From Chloroflexota bacterium (GTDB lineage: Bacteria; Chloroflexota; Limnocylindria; P2-11E): a stretch of DNA of 64,000 bases. Under the pieces are notes generated by a model, which was given only the letters and a program-made list of their open reading frames with translations, was not told the origin of the DNA and made no database searches. Positions 29,774 to 37,888 of the stretch are shown piece by piece; position 1 is the stretch's first letter; every line of letters begins with the position of its first letter. Where the stretch lies: the NCBI GenBank assembly GCA_005881885.1, contig VBDX01000131.1, positions 31,352 through 95,351 of the forward strand, written 5' to 3'. The position numbers and the translations under genes were made by a program.

Positions 29774-30125
29774 TGGAGATGGGGGAGGGTCGAACTCCCC
29801 GTCCAAGGCCTGCGCGCGGATCGCGTCTACGAGCGTAGTCGGCGATTTTTTTCTCGCGGAATGAGGCGCGCACCGACACGCTCCTCGTTCTCGCCAGGCC
29901 GTGGATCTTTGGCCCGCCTACCGGCCGCTCGGCGGGCCGCAGCTCCGCTGATGGCGCCCTTCCCGGCCCGCGGAGCGGGGACCGGGAGGACGTCTCACTG
30001 ACTAGGCAGCGAGAGCGTAAGAAGTGTTGGCAGTTGTCTGCCTGCCGTTCGGATTAACGAGGAGGAACGGCGTTCCTCGGCTCGCGGCGGTCCGTTTGCG
30101 TGCCCTGTCGAAACCACGCATCCCC
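29774..30125 (-). ncRNA. ssrA: tmRNA (SsrA), tag ANTSYALAA
   Basis: On the minus strand the 5' end reads GGGGATGCGTGGTTTCGACAGG, the canonical tmRNA opening. Its first seven bases pair with CATCTCC at 29775-29781. The T arm is GGGGAG-TTCGACC-CTCCCC. The tag frame at 30002-30031 is GCC AAC ACT TCT TAC GCT CTC GCT GCC TAG, giving ANTSYALAA. The mature RNA would be about 352 nt, and CCA is not encoded. It rescues stalled ribosomes together with SmpB and tags the stalled peptide for proteolysis. Confidence 0.95.
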
Positions 30126-30173
30126 GTGTCCGCTATCGCGCCCGGTTTCCCGGGCAAGACAATTGTACGGCTA

Positions 30174-30932
30174 ATGAAGTACTCGGGAAGCGTTTGGACC
30201 CTGGTGTGTGCCGTCTTCCTTGCGGCGTGTTCGTCCACGTCGACGCCCCCGCGATCGGCGAGCCCGGTGCTCGCGGCGGCGGCGAGCCCGACGACGCCCG
30301 TACCTTCGCCAGCCGCGTCATCTGCTGCGCCCGCGGTGCGGTACGTCGCGATCGGTGCATCCGACAGCGTCGGCGTCGGCGCGTCGGATCCGGTGAGGGG
30401 CTCGTGGCCGGCTCGGATCGCGGCGCGCCTGCCGGCGGGCTCCGCGTACGTGAACCTCGGGGTCTCAGGATCGATCGCACTGCAGGCGAGTCGCGAACAG
30501 CTACCCGGCGCGATCGCGCAGCGACCGACCGTGGTCACGATCTGGCTGGCCGTCAACGATCTCAACGCGACGATCGATCGGGCGTCGTACGCCGATGCGC
30601 TCGGCGGTATCGTCGACGCTCTCGTGCAGCGCAGCGACGCGGCGATCTTCGTCGGCAATGTTCCCGACCTCCGGACCGTCCCGGTCTACGCGAGCGTCGA
30701 CAAGCTCGTCCTCCTGGTGCGCATCAACGCATACAACGACGCCATCGCCGAGATCGCCGCGCGCAGCCCGACACGCATCTTCGTGGTCGACCTGTTCACT
30801 GGGAGCGCCGATCTCGTGTCGACGGCGACCGTCGCGCAGGACGGATTCCATCCATCCGATGCGGGCTATCAGCTGATCGCGGACCGCTTCGCGAACGCGA
30901 TGCGCGCGAAGGGCGTGCCCCTGCGGAGCTAG
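30174..30932 (+). CDS. SGNH/GDSL-type hydrolase, predicted lipoprotein
   Basis: The 252-residue protein begins with a lipoprotein signal peptide (SVWTLVCAVFLAAC, lipobox LAAC). A proline/serine/alanine-rich linker leads to an SGNH domain. Block I is IGASDSVGVGA (Ser nucleophile, GASDS instead of GDSL). Block III includes VNLGVSGS and WLAVNDLNA. The C-terminal DGFHPSDAGY carries the catalytic Asp-His pair. It is probably an extracellular esterase or lipase; the substrate is unknown. ATG 30174 is chosen because it directly precedes the signal peptide, and the upstream open frame lies in tmRNA. Confidence 0.88.
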   Translation: MKYSGSVWTLVCAVFLAACSSTSTPPRSASPVLAAAASPTTPVPSPAASSAAPAVRYVAIGASDSVGVGASDPVRGSWPARIAARLPAGSAYVNLGVSGSIALQASREQLPGAIAQRPTVVTIWLAVNDLNATIDRASYADALGGIVDALVQRSDAAIFVGNVPDLRTVPVYASVDKLVLLVRINAYNDAIAEIAARSPTRIFVVDLFTGSADLVSTATVAQDGFHPSDAGYQLIADRFANAMRAKGVPLRS

Positions 30933-32152
30933 TCCGCGGGGCTTTCCAAAGCGACGCGCGGGGCCGGCAGCGCGGTCGGCACGATGAGGCGTACCGCCCC
31001 GGCCATGATCGCGCAGCCTGCCGTCATGAAGACCACGCCGATCAGCAGGACGACGCGCGGGTCCGCCACGCCGAGAAGCGCTGCCGCGATGAATGGTGCG
31101 GCGGTGCCACGAAGTCCCATGAGCAGTGACTGGGCCGTCGCGTACTCGCCGATCCTATCCCGCGGCGCGATCTGCACGATGTTGGTGAAGAACGTGATCT
31201 CGCCGCCCGCGTTCACGATCCCAGCGACGATCGCGACGGGAATGAGGAGCCAGACGTCACCCGCGGCGATATAGCCGATCGGAACGAGCAGCGCCACCAC
31301 GGTGTTTACGAGCGTCAGGCGGATCGATGAGCCACGGTCGATCATCCGGCCCCAAATGATGTACGCCACGACCATCGTCAACGACGACACCGCCATCATC
31401 CCGCCGATGAACGAGTTCGACGCATTGAAGTGATCGACGAGCAGGATCGGGTACACCGCGACGTTCATGAGATTGCCCATGCCGAACACGGTGAACGACA
31501 AGAGCAGTCGCCGATATTTGTGATCGGCCCACACGCCGCGCGCGATGTCCGGAAGAGGTCGCCGCGTCGCGGCCTTCGCCGACCCGTCGTACCGAACCCA
31601 GAAGAAGGCTATCGCGCCCGGCAGGCCGATGAGCGCCGCGGCGGCGAAGACCCACGACGCAGGGATGACATCGATGAACGTACCCGCGACCGCCGCGGAC
31701 GCGATTCCGGCGATCGCGGCGCCGATGCGCACGTTCGCCATGGCTTGAGCCCGCTCCCGGTCGGGGTAGATACCCTGCATGAGCGCGGTGTACGCGCCGA
31801 TGTTCGCGACGCTGATCGCGAAGAACGCGACCGTGGTCACGGCGAGCATCAGCGGCGTCGCCGCGACGAGGACGCCCGCGAGGAACGTGGCACGCGCCAG
31901 CGTGACCGTTCCCGCAACCACCCTGACAAGAGGGAACCCGGAAAGCAGATAGGCCGAGATCGGCGACAGGAGATGCCCGACGAACGGGGCCGCGATGACG
32001 ATGGCGACGTCGGTGGTGGATCCACCAAGCCGCCGCACCACGATCGGCATGAAGGTGATGAGCACGGCGATGTACACGCCACCGCAGATGGCGCTGAAGG
32101 TGTCGATCCGAAAATTACGGCGGACGCGCGCGGGTGCCCAGTTGCCTTCCAT
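30929..32152 (-). CDS. Major facilitator superfamily transporter
   Basis: The 407-residue protein has about twelve hydrophobic helices and an MFS-like loop (GRMIDRGSSIRLTL). The substrate cannot be inferred and no linked pathway genes are present. Its stop shares CTAG with the convergent SGNH hydrolase. It is 49 nt downstream of the jag stop in the same direction, so co-transcription with the yidC cluster is possible but not evident. Confidence 0.85.
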   Translation of the reverse strand: MEGNWAPARVRRNFRIDTFSAICGGVYIAVLITFMPIVVRRLGGSTTDVAIVIAAPFVGHLLSPISAYLLSGFPLVRVVAGTVTLARATFLAGVLVAATPLMLAVTTVAFFAISVANIGAYTALMQGIYPDRERAQAMANVRIGAAIAGIASAAVAGTFIDVIPASWVFAAAALIGLPGAIAFFWVRYDGSAKAATRRPLPDIARGVWADHKYRRLLLSFTVFGMGNLMNVAVYPILLVDHFNASNSFIGGMMAVSSLTMVVAYIIWGRMIDRGSSIRLTLVNTVVALLVPIGYIAAGDVWLLIPVAIVAGIVNAGGEITFFTNIVQIAPRDRIGEYATAQSLLMGLRGTAAPFIAAALLGVADPRVVLLIGVVFMTAGCAIMAGAVRLIVPTALPAPRVALESPAD

Positions 32153-32201
32153 CCGAGGAGCAGAACGTTAGCGCGCGAGCGGTGTTTTCCGGAAGACCTG
32201 G

Positions 32202-33101
32202 TTAGGGGCGATCTCGTGGCGGACCGAGGTCAGTCCGCGGCCGGTATCCACCCGGTCTCGGTCCGAAGCCGCGCCGCGGTCCATAGCGGCCTGGCGGCTC
32301 CCCCCGCAACCCGCCACCACTGCGTGGGCGGAAGGGGGCCGGCCCGCGAGCGCCGGGTGCGGTCGAGCTGATCACGACACGCCGGTTCGGATCGATGCCT
32401 ACGGATTCGGTCTTCACTCCGGGCGTGTCCTGCACGGCGAGATGCACGATCCGCCGCTCGTAGGCGAGCATCGGCTCGAGCGTCACCGCCTGCCCGGTCG
32501 CGCGCACGCGCGACGCGACGCGTTGGGCGATCTCGCGGAGCTGATCCTCCCGCCGGCGCCGGTATCCCTCGATGTCGACGGGGATGTGCACCGTGCGACC
32601 GACGCGGCGCGATGTGATGGCCGAAGTGATCTGCTGAAGGGCGACGAGGTTCTCGCCACCACGGCCGATCAATGCCCCCAGGTCCGGGCCGAGGACCTCG
32701 ACGCCCTCGTGCCGCGGCCGGTCATCGAGAGCGACCTCCGCTTCGACCCCCATCAGGGCGAGCAGGTCCTTGAGCACCCCGGCCCCCGCCGCGAGCTCTT
32801 CAGCGAGCGCGGGTGACGCCGCGTCCTCAGACTCTTCGTCGCGCTCGCGAAGCGCATCCGGCCGACGCGGTACCTCCGCCTCGTCGACGACCGGCTCGGG
32901 CTCCTGGACGGACTCCTCCTCCTGGAATGTGAGGAGCACGCGGGCGTCCTCGCCCCCGATGCCCAGTACGTTCGCGGGCTTGCCTTTTTCGAGGATCTCG
33001 ATATCCACGTCGGTCCGTTTTTTCCCAAGTGACCGCAGTCCGCGTTCGATCGCCTCTTCCACCGAACGACCAGTGAACTCCTCCCCACGAAGCGGGCTCA
33101 T
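32202..33101 (-). CDS. jag: Jag/SpoIIIJ-associated RNA-binding protein (Jag_N-KH-R3H)
   Basis: The 299-residue protein has an N-terminal Jag_N domain (EEFTGRSVEEAIERGLRSLGKKRTDVDIEILEK) and an acidic linker. A KH domain (LGPDLGALIGRGGENLVALQQIT, about residues 135-165) and an R3H domain (MLAYERRIVHLAVQ, about 218-245) follow. The tail is Arg/Gly/Pro-rich (PRSGGGLRGEPPGRYGPRRGF), unusual for the family and likely to add RNA binding. KhpB/Jag proteins bind RNA and influence cell elongation. It overlaps yidC by 4 nt, the standard arrangement near bacterial origins. Confidence 0.94.
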   Translation of the reverse strand: MSPLRGEEFTGRSVEEAIERGLRSLGKKRTDVDIEILEKGKPANVLGIGGEDARVLLTFQEEESVQEPEPVVDEAEVPRRPDALRERDEESEDAASPALAEELAAGAGVLKDLLALMGVEAEVALDDRPRHEGVEVLGPDLGALIGRGGENLVALQQITSAITSRRVGRTVHIPVDIEGYRRRREDQLREIAQRVASRVRATGQAVTLEPMLAYERRIVHLAVQDTPGVKTESVGIDPNRRVVISSTAPGARGPAPFRPRSGGGLRGEPPGRYGPRRGFGPRPGGYRPRTDLGPPRDRP

Positions 33102-34051
33102 CGCTTCCTCCTCCTTCCGCGCCGCCGACCGCCGGTCGCGTCACGCTTCTGCGCCCCGACCCCGTCCGCGAGCTTCATGTCCGCCTCAGCCTCCTTGATA
33201 GCGGCTTGCTCGCGCTCGCGCATCGCGCGATCAGCCGGCGTCGGGATCTGGTTCAAAGCTGGGACCCAGCGTGGCAGCTGGCCCCAGCCCATTACGAAGT
33301 ACTGCTGCACGATCTGGAAGATCGTCGTGGTGATGTAGTAAATGAAGACGCCCGACGCGAGATCCTTGAAGAAGACAACCGTGATCAGCGGCAGGTAGTA
33401 GGTCATCGACTGCATCGTTCGCTGCGTAGGGTCATCGGTCTGCGGTGGGTTACGCGGCAGTGCCTGGACCGAGGCGATGAGCTGCAGGATCGCCGAGATG
33501 ATCGGCAGCGGACCGATGAAGTCGAAGAACAGGTGATCGGGGTGGGCCAGGCTGCCGACCCACGGAAGCCAGTGGGCGGTCAGATCGATCGTATCGGCAT
33601 CGCCCAGACCGGCGGGCGGAGGAATGAACGGCCACAGCACATGATCCCGGAGCTCCTGGACGCTGAGCGCGTGACTCCCGCTGAGGCCGCCGACCTGCTG
33701 GAACGCGGCGTACATGGCGAACAGCACCGGGAAGAACACCACCATCGGCAGGCACCCAGCCGCGGGATTGATGCCGCGCTCCTGGTAGAGCTTCATCTGC
33801 TCCTGCTGGACGCGCGCGCGATCGTTGCCGTATTTCTTCTTGATGTCGTTCAGCGCGGGCGCGAGCTCCTGCATCTTCCGGGAGGACATGACCTGCGCGC
33901 GGAAGAGCGGATAGAGCGCGAGGCGGATCGCCACCGTCACGATCACGACGGCGAGGCCGAAGTCATGGACCACGTCATAGGCGAGGACGAGCAGGTTGAT
34001 CAGCGGGTGGACGAGGACGGCATTCCAGATATCGGTGATGACGAGCGGCAT
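33098..34051 (-). CDS. yidC: Membrane protein insertase YidC
   Basis: The 317-residue YidC/Oxa1 protein has the conserved core VVIVTVAIRLALYPLFRAQVMSSRKMQELAPALNDIKKKYG and LPMVVFFPVLFAMYAAFQQVGG. The last helices lie around YYITTTIFQIVQQYFV. It lacks the large periplasmic domain of Gram-negative YidC. It inserts and folds membrane proteins alone or with SecYEG. ATG 34051 shares one base with the yidD stop, and the frame upstream is yidD's antiphase, so this start is firm. Confidence 0.95.
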   Translation of the reverse strand: MPLVITDIWNAVLVHPLINLLVLAYDVVHDFGLAVVIVTVAIRLALYPLFRAQVMSSRKMQELAPALNDIKKKYGNDRARVQQEQMKLYQERGINPAAGCLPMVVFFPVLFAMYAAFQQVGGLSGSHALSVQELRDHVLWPFIPPPAGLGDADTIDLTAHWLPWVGSLAHPDHLFFDFIGPLPIISAILQLIASVQALPRNPPQTDDPTQRTMQSMTYYLPLITVVFFKDLASGVFIYYITTTIFQIVQQYFVMGWGQLPRWVPALNQIPTPADRAMREREQAAIKEAEADMKLADGVGAQKRDATGGRRRGRRRKR

Positions 34052-34275
34052 CAGCTCGCCCTGCGCTCTGGCACGGGGTCGTATCCACCCTGGCTCCAGG
34101 GATGGCAGGAGGCCAGGCGCTTCAGCGCGAGCCAGCCGCCCCGCGTGACACCGTGGCGCTCGACCGCCCCCATGGCGTATTCCGAGCAGGTCGGCGTGTA
34201 CCGGCAGGCTGCCGGGAGCATCGGACTCACGGCGCTCTTGTAGAAGCGAAGGGCCGCCAGGACCAAGGTCTTCAT
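34051..34275 (-). CDS. yidD: Membrane protein insertion efficiency factor YidD
   Basis: The 74-residue protein has the cysteine-containing YidD core ([33 protein letters not shown]). A C-terminal arginine/tryptophan-rich part ([19 protein letters not shown]) follows. It assists YidC-dependent insertion at the inner membrane. It overlaps rnpA by 4 nt and yidC by 1 nt in the conserved order. Confidence 0.95.
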   Translation of the reverse strand: MKTLVLAALRFYKSAVSPMLPAACRYTPTCSEYAMGAVERHGVTRGGWLALKRLASCHPWSQGGYDPVPERRAS

Positions 34276-34619
34276 CGCTCGGACGATCGCGCCGCGACCG
34301 TGGCAAGCGCCGCCGCGGCGGCCTCGCGGAGCTTCGCATGTGGCGCGGACCCGACCGGCGGCCGCGCGACGATGATCAGGTCACAGCCGGCCCGTTGCTC
34401 GAGATCCCGGATCACAGTGCGGAATGCCTCGCGCACGCGGCGGCGCGCGCGATTCCGCGCGACACCGCGGCCGATGGAACGGGGAGCGGAAACGGCAAGG
34501 CGCATCGTCGTCAACCCGTTCGGTCGAGCGCGTACGGCAAAGAGCGAATGCTGGAGCTTCATTCCTTCGCTCCACACCGCGGCGATCTCCGCGTTCCGCC
34601 GCAGACGAGCGGCGTCCAT
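34272..34619 (-). CDS. rnpA: Ribonuclease P protein component
   Basis: The 115-residue basic protein contains the RNR-like motif [16 protein letters not shown] and the typical start [19 protein letters not shown]. It binds the catalytic RNase P RNA and helps remove tRNA 5' leaders. It is 13 nt downstream of rpmH in the conserved rpmH-rnpA operon. Its partner RNA gene is not in this window. Confidence 0.93.
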   Translation of the reverse strand: MDAARLRRNAEIAAVWSEGMKLQHSLFAVRARPNGLTTMRLAVSAPRSIGRGVARNRARRRVREAFRTVIRDLEQRAGCDLIIVARPPVGSAPHAKLREAAAAALATVAARSSER

Positions 34620-34632
34620 GAACGCGGCCGCG

Positions 34633-34770
34633 TTAGACGACGGTGAGGCGCTTGCGGCCACGCGCGCGGCGCGCGGCGAGCACACGACGTCCGCCTGTGG
34701 TACGCATGCGCGCACGAAAACCGTGCACGCGCGAACGACGGCGGGTCTTCGGCTGATAAGTGCGCTTCAC
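34633..34770 (-). CDS. rpmH: Large ribosomal subunit protein bL34
   Basis: The 45-residue, highly basic protein is [20 protein letters not shown] with the ending GRKRLTVV, matching bL34 almost throughout. Start is GTG with GGGAGAAGGG upstream. It heads the rpmH-rnpA-yidD-yidC-jag transcript that diverges from dnaA, a classic marker of the chromosomal origin. Confidence 0.97.
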   Translation of the reverse strand: MKRTYQPKTRRRSRVHGFRARMRTTGGRRVLAARRARGRKRLTVV

Positions 34771-35003
34771 GGTCGAGTCCCTTCTCCCGCTGGGAACAAA
34801 GCGATCACGCTGATCAGAGGGTGTCTGTTTGTGTAAGTGAGCATAGCGCAGCGCGACGTCATCTTCCCTGGGGTATAGTTCGCGGGCTTCCAAGAGAGCG
34901 CGGTCTCTAGAGGTCTTTCCCTTCGGTGTGGCGATCCGCGGGTGCGTGCGGCATCACGTGCGTGTGGGGAGCGGTAGTGCACGAGCAGAGAGAAGGGGAA
35001 CCG
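34771..35003. promoter_or_regulatory. Divergent rpmH / dnaA promoter region
   Basis: The 233 bases between the two starts hold no gene. Possible -10 elements are TATGCT read leftward (near 34842) for rpmH and TATAGT at 34874-34879 read rightward for dnaA. The matching -35 elements are not convincing. I see no perfect DnaA box here; the box cluster lies on the other side of dnaA. Confidence 0.5.
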
Positions 35004-36383
35004 TTGAACCTCAAGCAGCTGTGGACCGCCGCTCTCGGCGAGCTGCAGGTGGGACTCTCGCGTGCGCAGTACGACACCTGGTTCAAGGAGACGCAGGTCA
35101 TCTCCGAGGAGGACGACGTCTTCCTCATCGGAGTACCGAACGCATTCGCGCGTGAGTGGCTCGAGAGCAAGTTCCGTCCTCAAGTAAGGTCGACGCTCCA
35201 GCATCTTCTGGGGAAGACCGTCGACGTACGTTTCGTGACGTCCGCGGCGAACGCGCCGATGGCCGGTCGGATGGGCGGCACGAGCGTCGCGGCCCACCCC
35301 GGCGTCGGCGGATCCCAGCAGGCAGGCACACAGGACCGGCGGGAGGTGTCCGGCGCCCTTCTCAATCAGCGCTATACGTTCTCGACCTTCGTCGTCGGCT
35401 CCAATAACCGTCTGGCGCACGCGGCCGCGCTTTCGGTCGCCGAGCGGCCAGGGCATAGCTACAACCCGCTCTTCGTGTACGGCGGATCCGGCCTCGGAAA
35501 GACACACCTCATGCACGCGATCGGTCACGCGGTGATCGCGCGCCATCCAAAGAAGCGCGTCGTGTATGCCACGAGCGAGAAGTTCACCAACGAGTTCATC
35601 AATTCGATCCGCGCGCAGAAGGGCGAGGAATTCCGCGAGCGCTACCGACGCATCGATGTCCTGCTCATCGACGATATCCAGTTCATCGCCGGCAAAGAGG
35701 GAACGCAGGAAGAGTTCTTCCACACATTCAACGCGATCCACGAGGAGGGCAAGCAGATCGTTCTCTCGAGCGACCGGCCGCCGAAAGCGATCACGCAGCT
35801 GGAAGACCGGCTGCGCTCGCGGTTCGAGTGGGGTCTGATCGCGGACATCTCGGCGCCGGACCTCGAGACGCGGATCGCGATCCTCCGTGCGAAGGCCGAG
35901 GCGCAGAACATCGCGATCCCGCCGGCGGTCGTCGATTTCCTCGCACAACGGATCGTCTCGAACATTCGCGAGCTCGAGGGCGCACTGACGCGAATCGTCG
36001 CGCACGCGTCGCTCAACGCCGTGCCCGTCACCACCCAGCTCGCGCAGGAGATGCTCCAGAACATCCTCTACAACCCGCAGCGCAAGAGCCTCTCTCCCGA
36101 GCGCATCGTCGAAACCGTCGCCCGCTACTACGGCGTCCCACTCGACCAGATCAAGGGAAAGGCCCGCGACAAGCAGGTCGTCCTCCCTCGTCAGATCGCG
36201 ATGTATCTGATGCGTGAGGAGACCGAGGCGCCCTTGATGCGGATTGGAGAAGCTGTGGGTGGCCGGGACCACTCGACGGTGTTGCATGGCTGCGAAAAGA
36301 TCGAGCGGGAGATGGCCGAGAACGACGACTTCCGCCGCGATGTCGGGGCCCTTCGCGAGATGCTCTACACCGATTCTTCCTGA
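35004..36383 (+). CDS. dnaA: Chromosomal replication initiator DnaA
   Basis: The product is 459 residues from the TTG at 35004 (NLKQLWTAALGELQVGLSRAQYDTW). Domain I is followed by a short glycine/alanine-rich domain II. The AAA+ domain has Walker A GGSGLGKTH near residue 160 and Walker B VLLIDDIQFIAGKE. Domain IV has the DnaA-box reading signature GGRDHSTVLHGCEKIE. TTG is preceded by AGAAGGGG. A GTG at 34977 with GGGGAG upstream is an alternative that adds nine residues. It binds the boxes in the adjacent 36.4-36.75 kb spacer and opens oriC. Confidence 0.97.
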   Translation: MNLKQLWTAALGELQVGLSRAQYDTWFKETQVISEEDDVFLIGVPNAFAREWLESKFRPQVRSTLQHLLGKTVDVRFVTSAANAPMAGRMGGTSVAAHPGVGGSQQAGTQDRREVSGALLNQRYTFSTFVVGSNNRLAHAAALSVAERPGHSYNPLFVYGGSGLGKTHLMHAIGHAVIARHPKKRVVYATSEKFTNEFINSIRAQKGEEFRERYRRIDVLLIDDIQFIAGKEGTQEEFFHTFNAIHEEGKQIVLSSDRPPKAITQLEDRLRSRFEWGLIADISAPDLETRIAILRAKAEAQNIAIPPAVVDFLAQRIVSNIRELEGALTRIVAHASLNAVPVTTQLAQEMLQNILYNPQRKSLSPERIVETVARYYGVPLDQIKGKARDKQVVLPRQIAMYLMREETEAPLMRIGEAVGGRDHSTVLHGCEKIEREMAENDDFRRDVGALREMLYTDSS

Positions 36384-36754
36384 TGGCGTCCGTGAGGGGG
36401 TGTGGGGGCCAGCCCCCACGATTGGACGGTGGCCTGCTCGGTCGCTGAAAACGCGCGTCAGTAGGGGGTACGGAGGCCCGCTCCCGCGATGAGCCAGGTG
36501 TGGATAAGGCGTGCGGACCTGTGGATAAGAAGCCCTATTTGTGGACAGATGATCGATTCCGGTGTTTGTTTATGCTACGTGTGTTGTATCGCGCGACGTT
36601 GAGGCCGGAGTCGTCCACGCTCTTTCCCGGCGCATGCACAGACGGTCCAGCGCCTTCGCCGCACGGGCCGAGCGGCAAGCCCCATAGTCCACACCACGAC
36701 TAGCGACACTACTGGTTGTATCTATCTTCAAGTAAGGACGGCGGGGAGGGTCGC
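36384..36754. other. oriC: Origin of replication (oriC) in the dnaA-dnaN spacer
   Basis: The 371-base gene-free spacer contains two perfect DnaA boxes, TGTGGATAA, at 36499-36507 and 36520-36528 (same orientation, 21 nt apart). A close relative, TGTGGACAG, is at 36540-36548, again about two helical turns further. An inverted near-match, TAGTCCACA, is at 36685-36693. A locally AT-richer stretch (GTTTGTTTATGCTACG, about 36564-36580) is the best candidate unwinding element. Two copies of a G/C-rich hairpin repeat precede the boxes. Confidence 0.85.
36398..36490. repeat. Two degenerate copies of a G/C hairpin repeat next to oriC
   Basis: Copy 1 (36398-36422) is built on GTGGGGGC-CA-GCCCCCAC. Copy 2 (36466-36490) matches it at about 18 of 25 positions, with GGAGGCCCGCTCC as core. 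Both are preceded by a (G)AGGGGGT stretch and end CGAT. A third relative in inverted orientation lies at 61283-61310. They look like members of a small dispersed repeat family. Confidence 0.5.
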
Positions 36755-37882
36755 GTGAAGGTCACTTGTCTACAAGAGAACCTCGCTCACGGCCTCGGGG
36801 TCGTGGGGCGTGGAGTCTCGAGCCGCGGAAGCCTCCCGATTCTGGGCAACGTGCTCTTGCGGACAGATTCTGGTCGCCTTCGCCTGACCGCCACAAATCT
36901 TGAAGTGGGCATCAATTGCTGGGTACCCGCAAAGGTCGAGGACGAGGGTGCCATAACTGTGCCGGCGAAGCTGTTCATCGACTTCGTGAACTCGCTGCCG
37001 CCGGGGAACGTCGAGCTCTCACTAAACGTGCGCACAAAGACCGTGCATATCAAGGCCGGCCCGTATGAGGCGAACATCAAGGGCCTGGATGCGGAAGAGT
37101 TCCCGATCATTCCGCAGATCCCGGACAAGCCAACCACACGCATGGCGCAGGGAACGCTGCGGCGCATGATCAGCGAGGTCGCGTTCGTCGCGGCGACCGA
37201 CGACAGCCGGCCGGTGCTCACCGGTGTGCTGACGACCTTCGCCGGCGAGATGATAACGATGGCGGCGGCGGACCCCTATCGGCTCTCGGTGCGTCATGCA
37301 CGGCTCCTCGATCGGGTCGATCCGCCGATAGAGGTCATCGTCCCGGCGAAAAGCCTCTTCGAAGTCGCGCGCATCGTCGGCGACAGTGACGATGCAACGG
37401 TCGATATCTTGGTCACGCCAAATAAGAGTCAGGTCATCTTCCACACCGACGAAGCCGACCTGGTGTCTCGCATCATCGAAGGTCAATTCCCGAATTACCG
37501 GCAGGTCATCCCCACGACCAGCAACACGAAGATCGTCGCGCAGCGCGAAGAGCTTCTGAAGGCGACGCGGCTCGCTTCGTACTTCGCGCGCGATGCCGCG
37601 AACATGCTGCGGTTCCAAGTCGATCCCTCGAGCGACCCGCCTCTTGTGATCTCGGCGAACGCCGCCGAGGTAGGCGACAACACCGGCCGCGTCGACGCGA
37701 CGGTCGAGGGCCAGCCGACGACGATCGCCTTCAATTCGCGGTTCGTCGCCGACGCGCTCTCCAGCCTTTCGGCGCCGGAGATCGCGCTCGAGCTCGGCGG
37801 CCCGCTCGCGCCGGGTGTGGTCCGCATTGTCGGCGACGACAGTTATCTTCACGTGGTGATGCCGCTCCGCATCCCGGCCTGA
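36755..37882 (+). CDS. dnaN: DNA polymerase III beta subunit (sliding clamp)
   Basis: The 375-residue protein has three clamp domains (start KVTCLQENLAHGLGVVGRGVSSRGSLPILGNVLL; centre RPVLTGVLTTFAGEMITMAAADPYRLSVRH; end DDSYLHVVMPLRI). It encircles DNA and tethers polymerase III. GTG at 36755 is preceded by GGGGAGGG. An open frame from 36716 would include non-family residues. recF follows after 6 nt. Confidence 0.97.
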   Translation: MKVTCLQENLAHGLGVVGRGVSSRGSLPILGNVLLRTDSGRLRLTATNLEVGINCWVPAKVEDEGAITVPAKLFIDFVNSLPPGNVELSLNVRTKTVHIKAGPYEANIKGLDAEEFPIIPQIPDKPTTRMAQGTLRRMISEVAFVAATDDSRPVLTGVLTTFAGEMITMAAADPYRLSVRHARLLDRVDPPIEVIVPAKSLFEVARIVGDSDDATVDILVTPNKSQVIFHTDEADLVSRIIEGQFPNYRQVIPTTSNTKIVAQREELLKATRLASYFARDAANMLRFQVDPSSDPPLVISANAAEVGDNTGRVDATVEGQPTTIAFNSRFVADALSSLSAPEIALELGGPLAPGVVRIVGDDSYLHVVMPLRIPA

Positions 37883-37888
37883 TCTCGC

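Noticed and set aside
30002-30658. Minus-strand frame ending in ANTSYALAA
   Set aside because: Its last codons are the tmRNA tag, and the rest overlaps the SGNH gene in antisense; it is not a protein gene.
34770-35003. Second oriC box cluster upstream of dnaA
   Set aside because: No perfect DnaA box was seen; the cluster between dnaA and dnaN is clear.
34767-36419. Open frame of 550 codons antisense to dnaA
   Set aside because: It covers dnaA and the dnaA promoter and shows no conserved motif.
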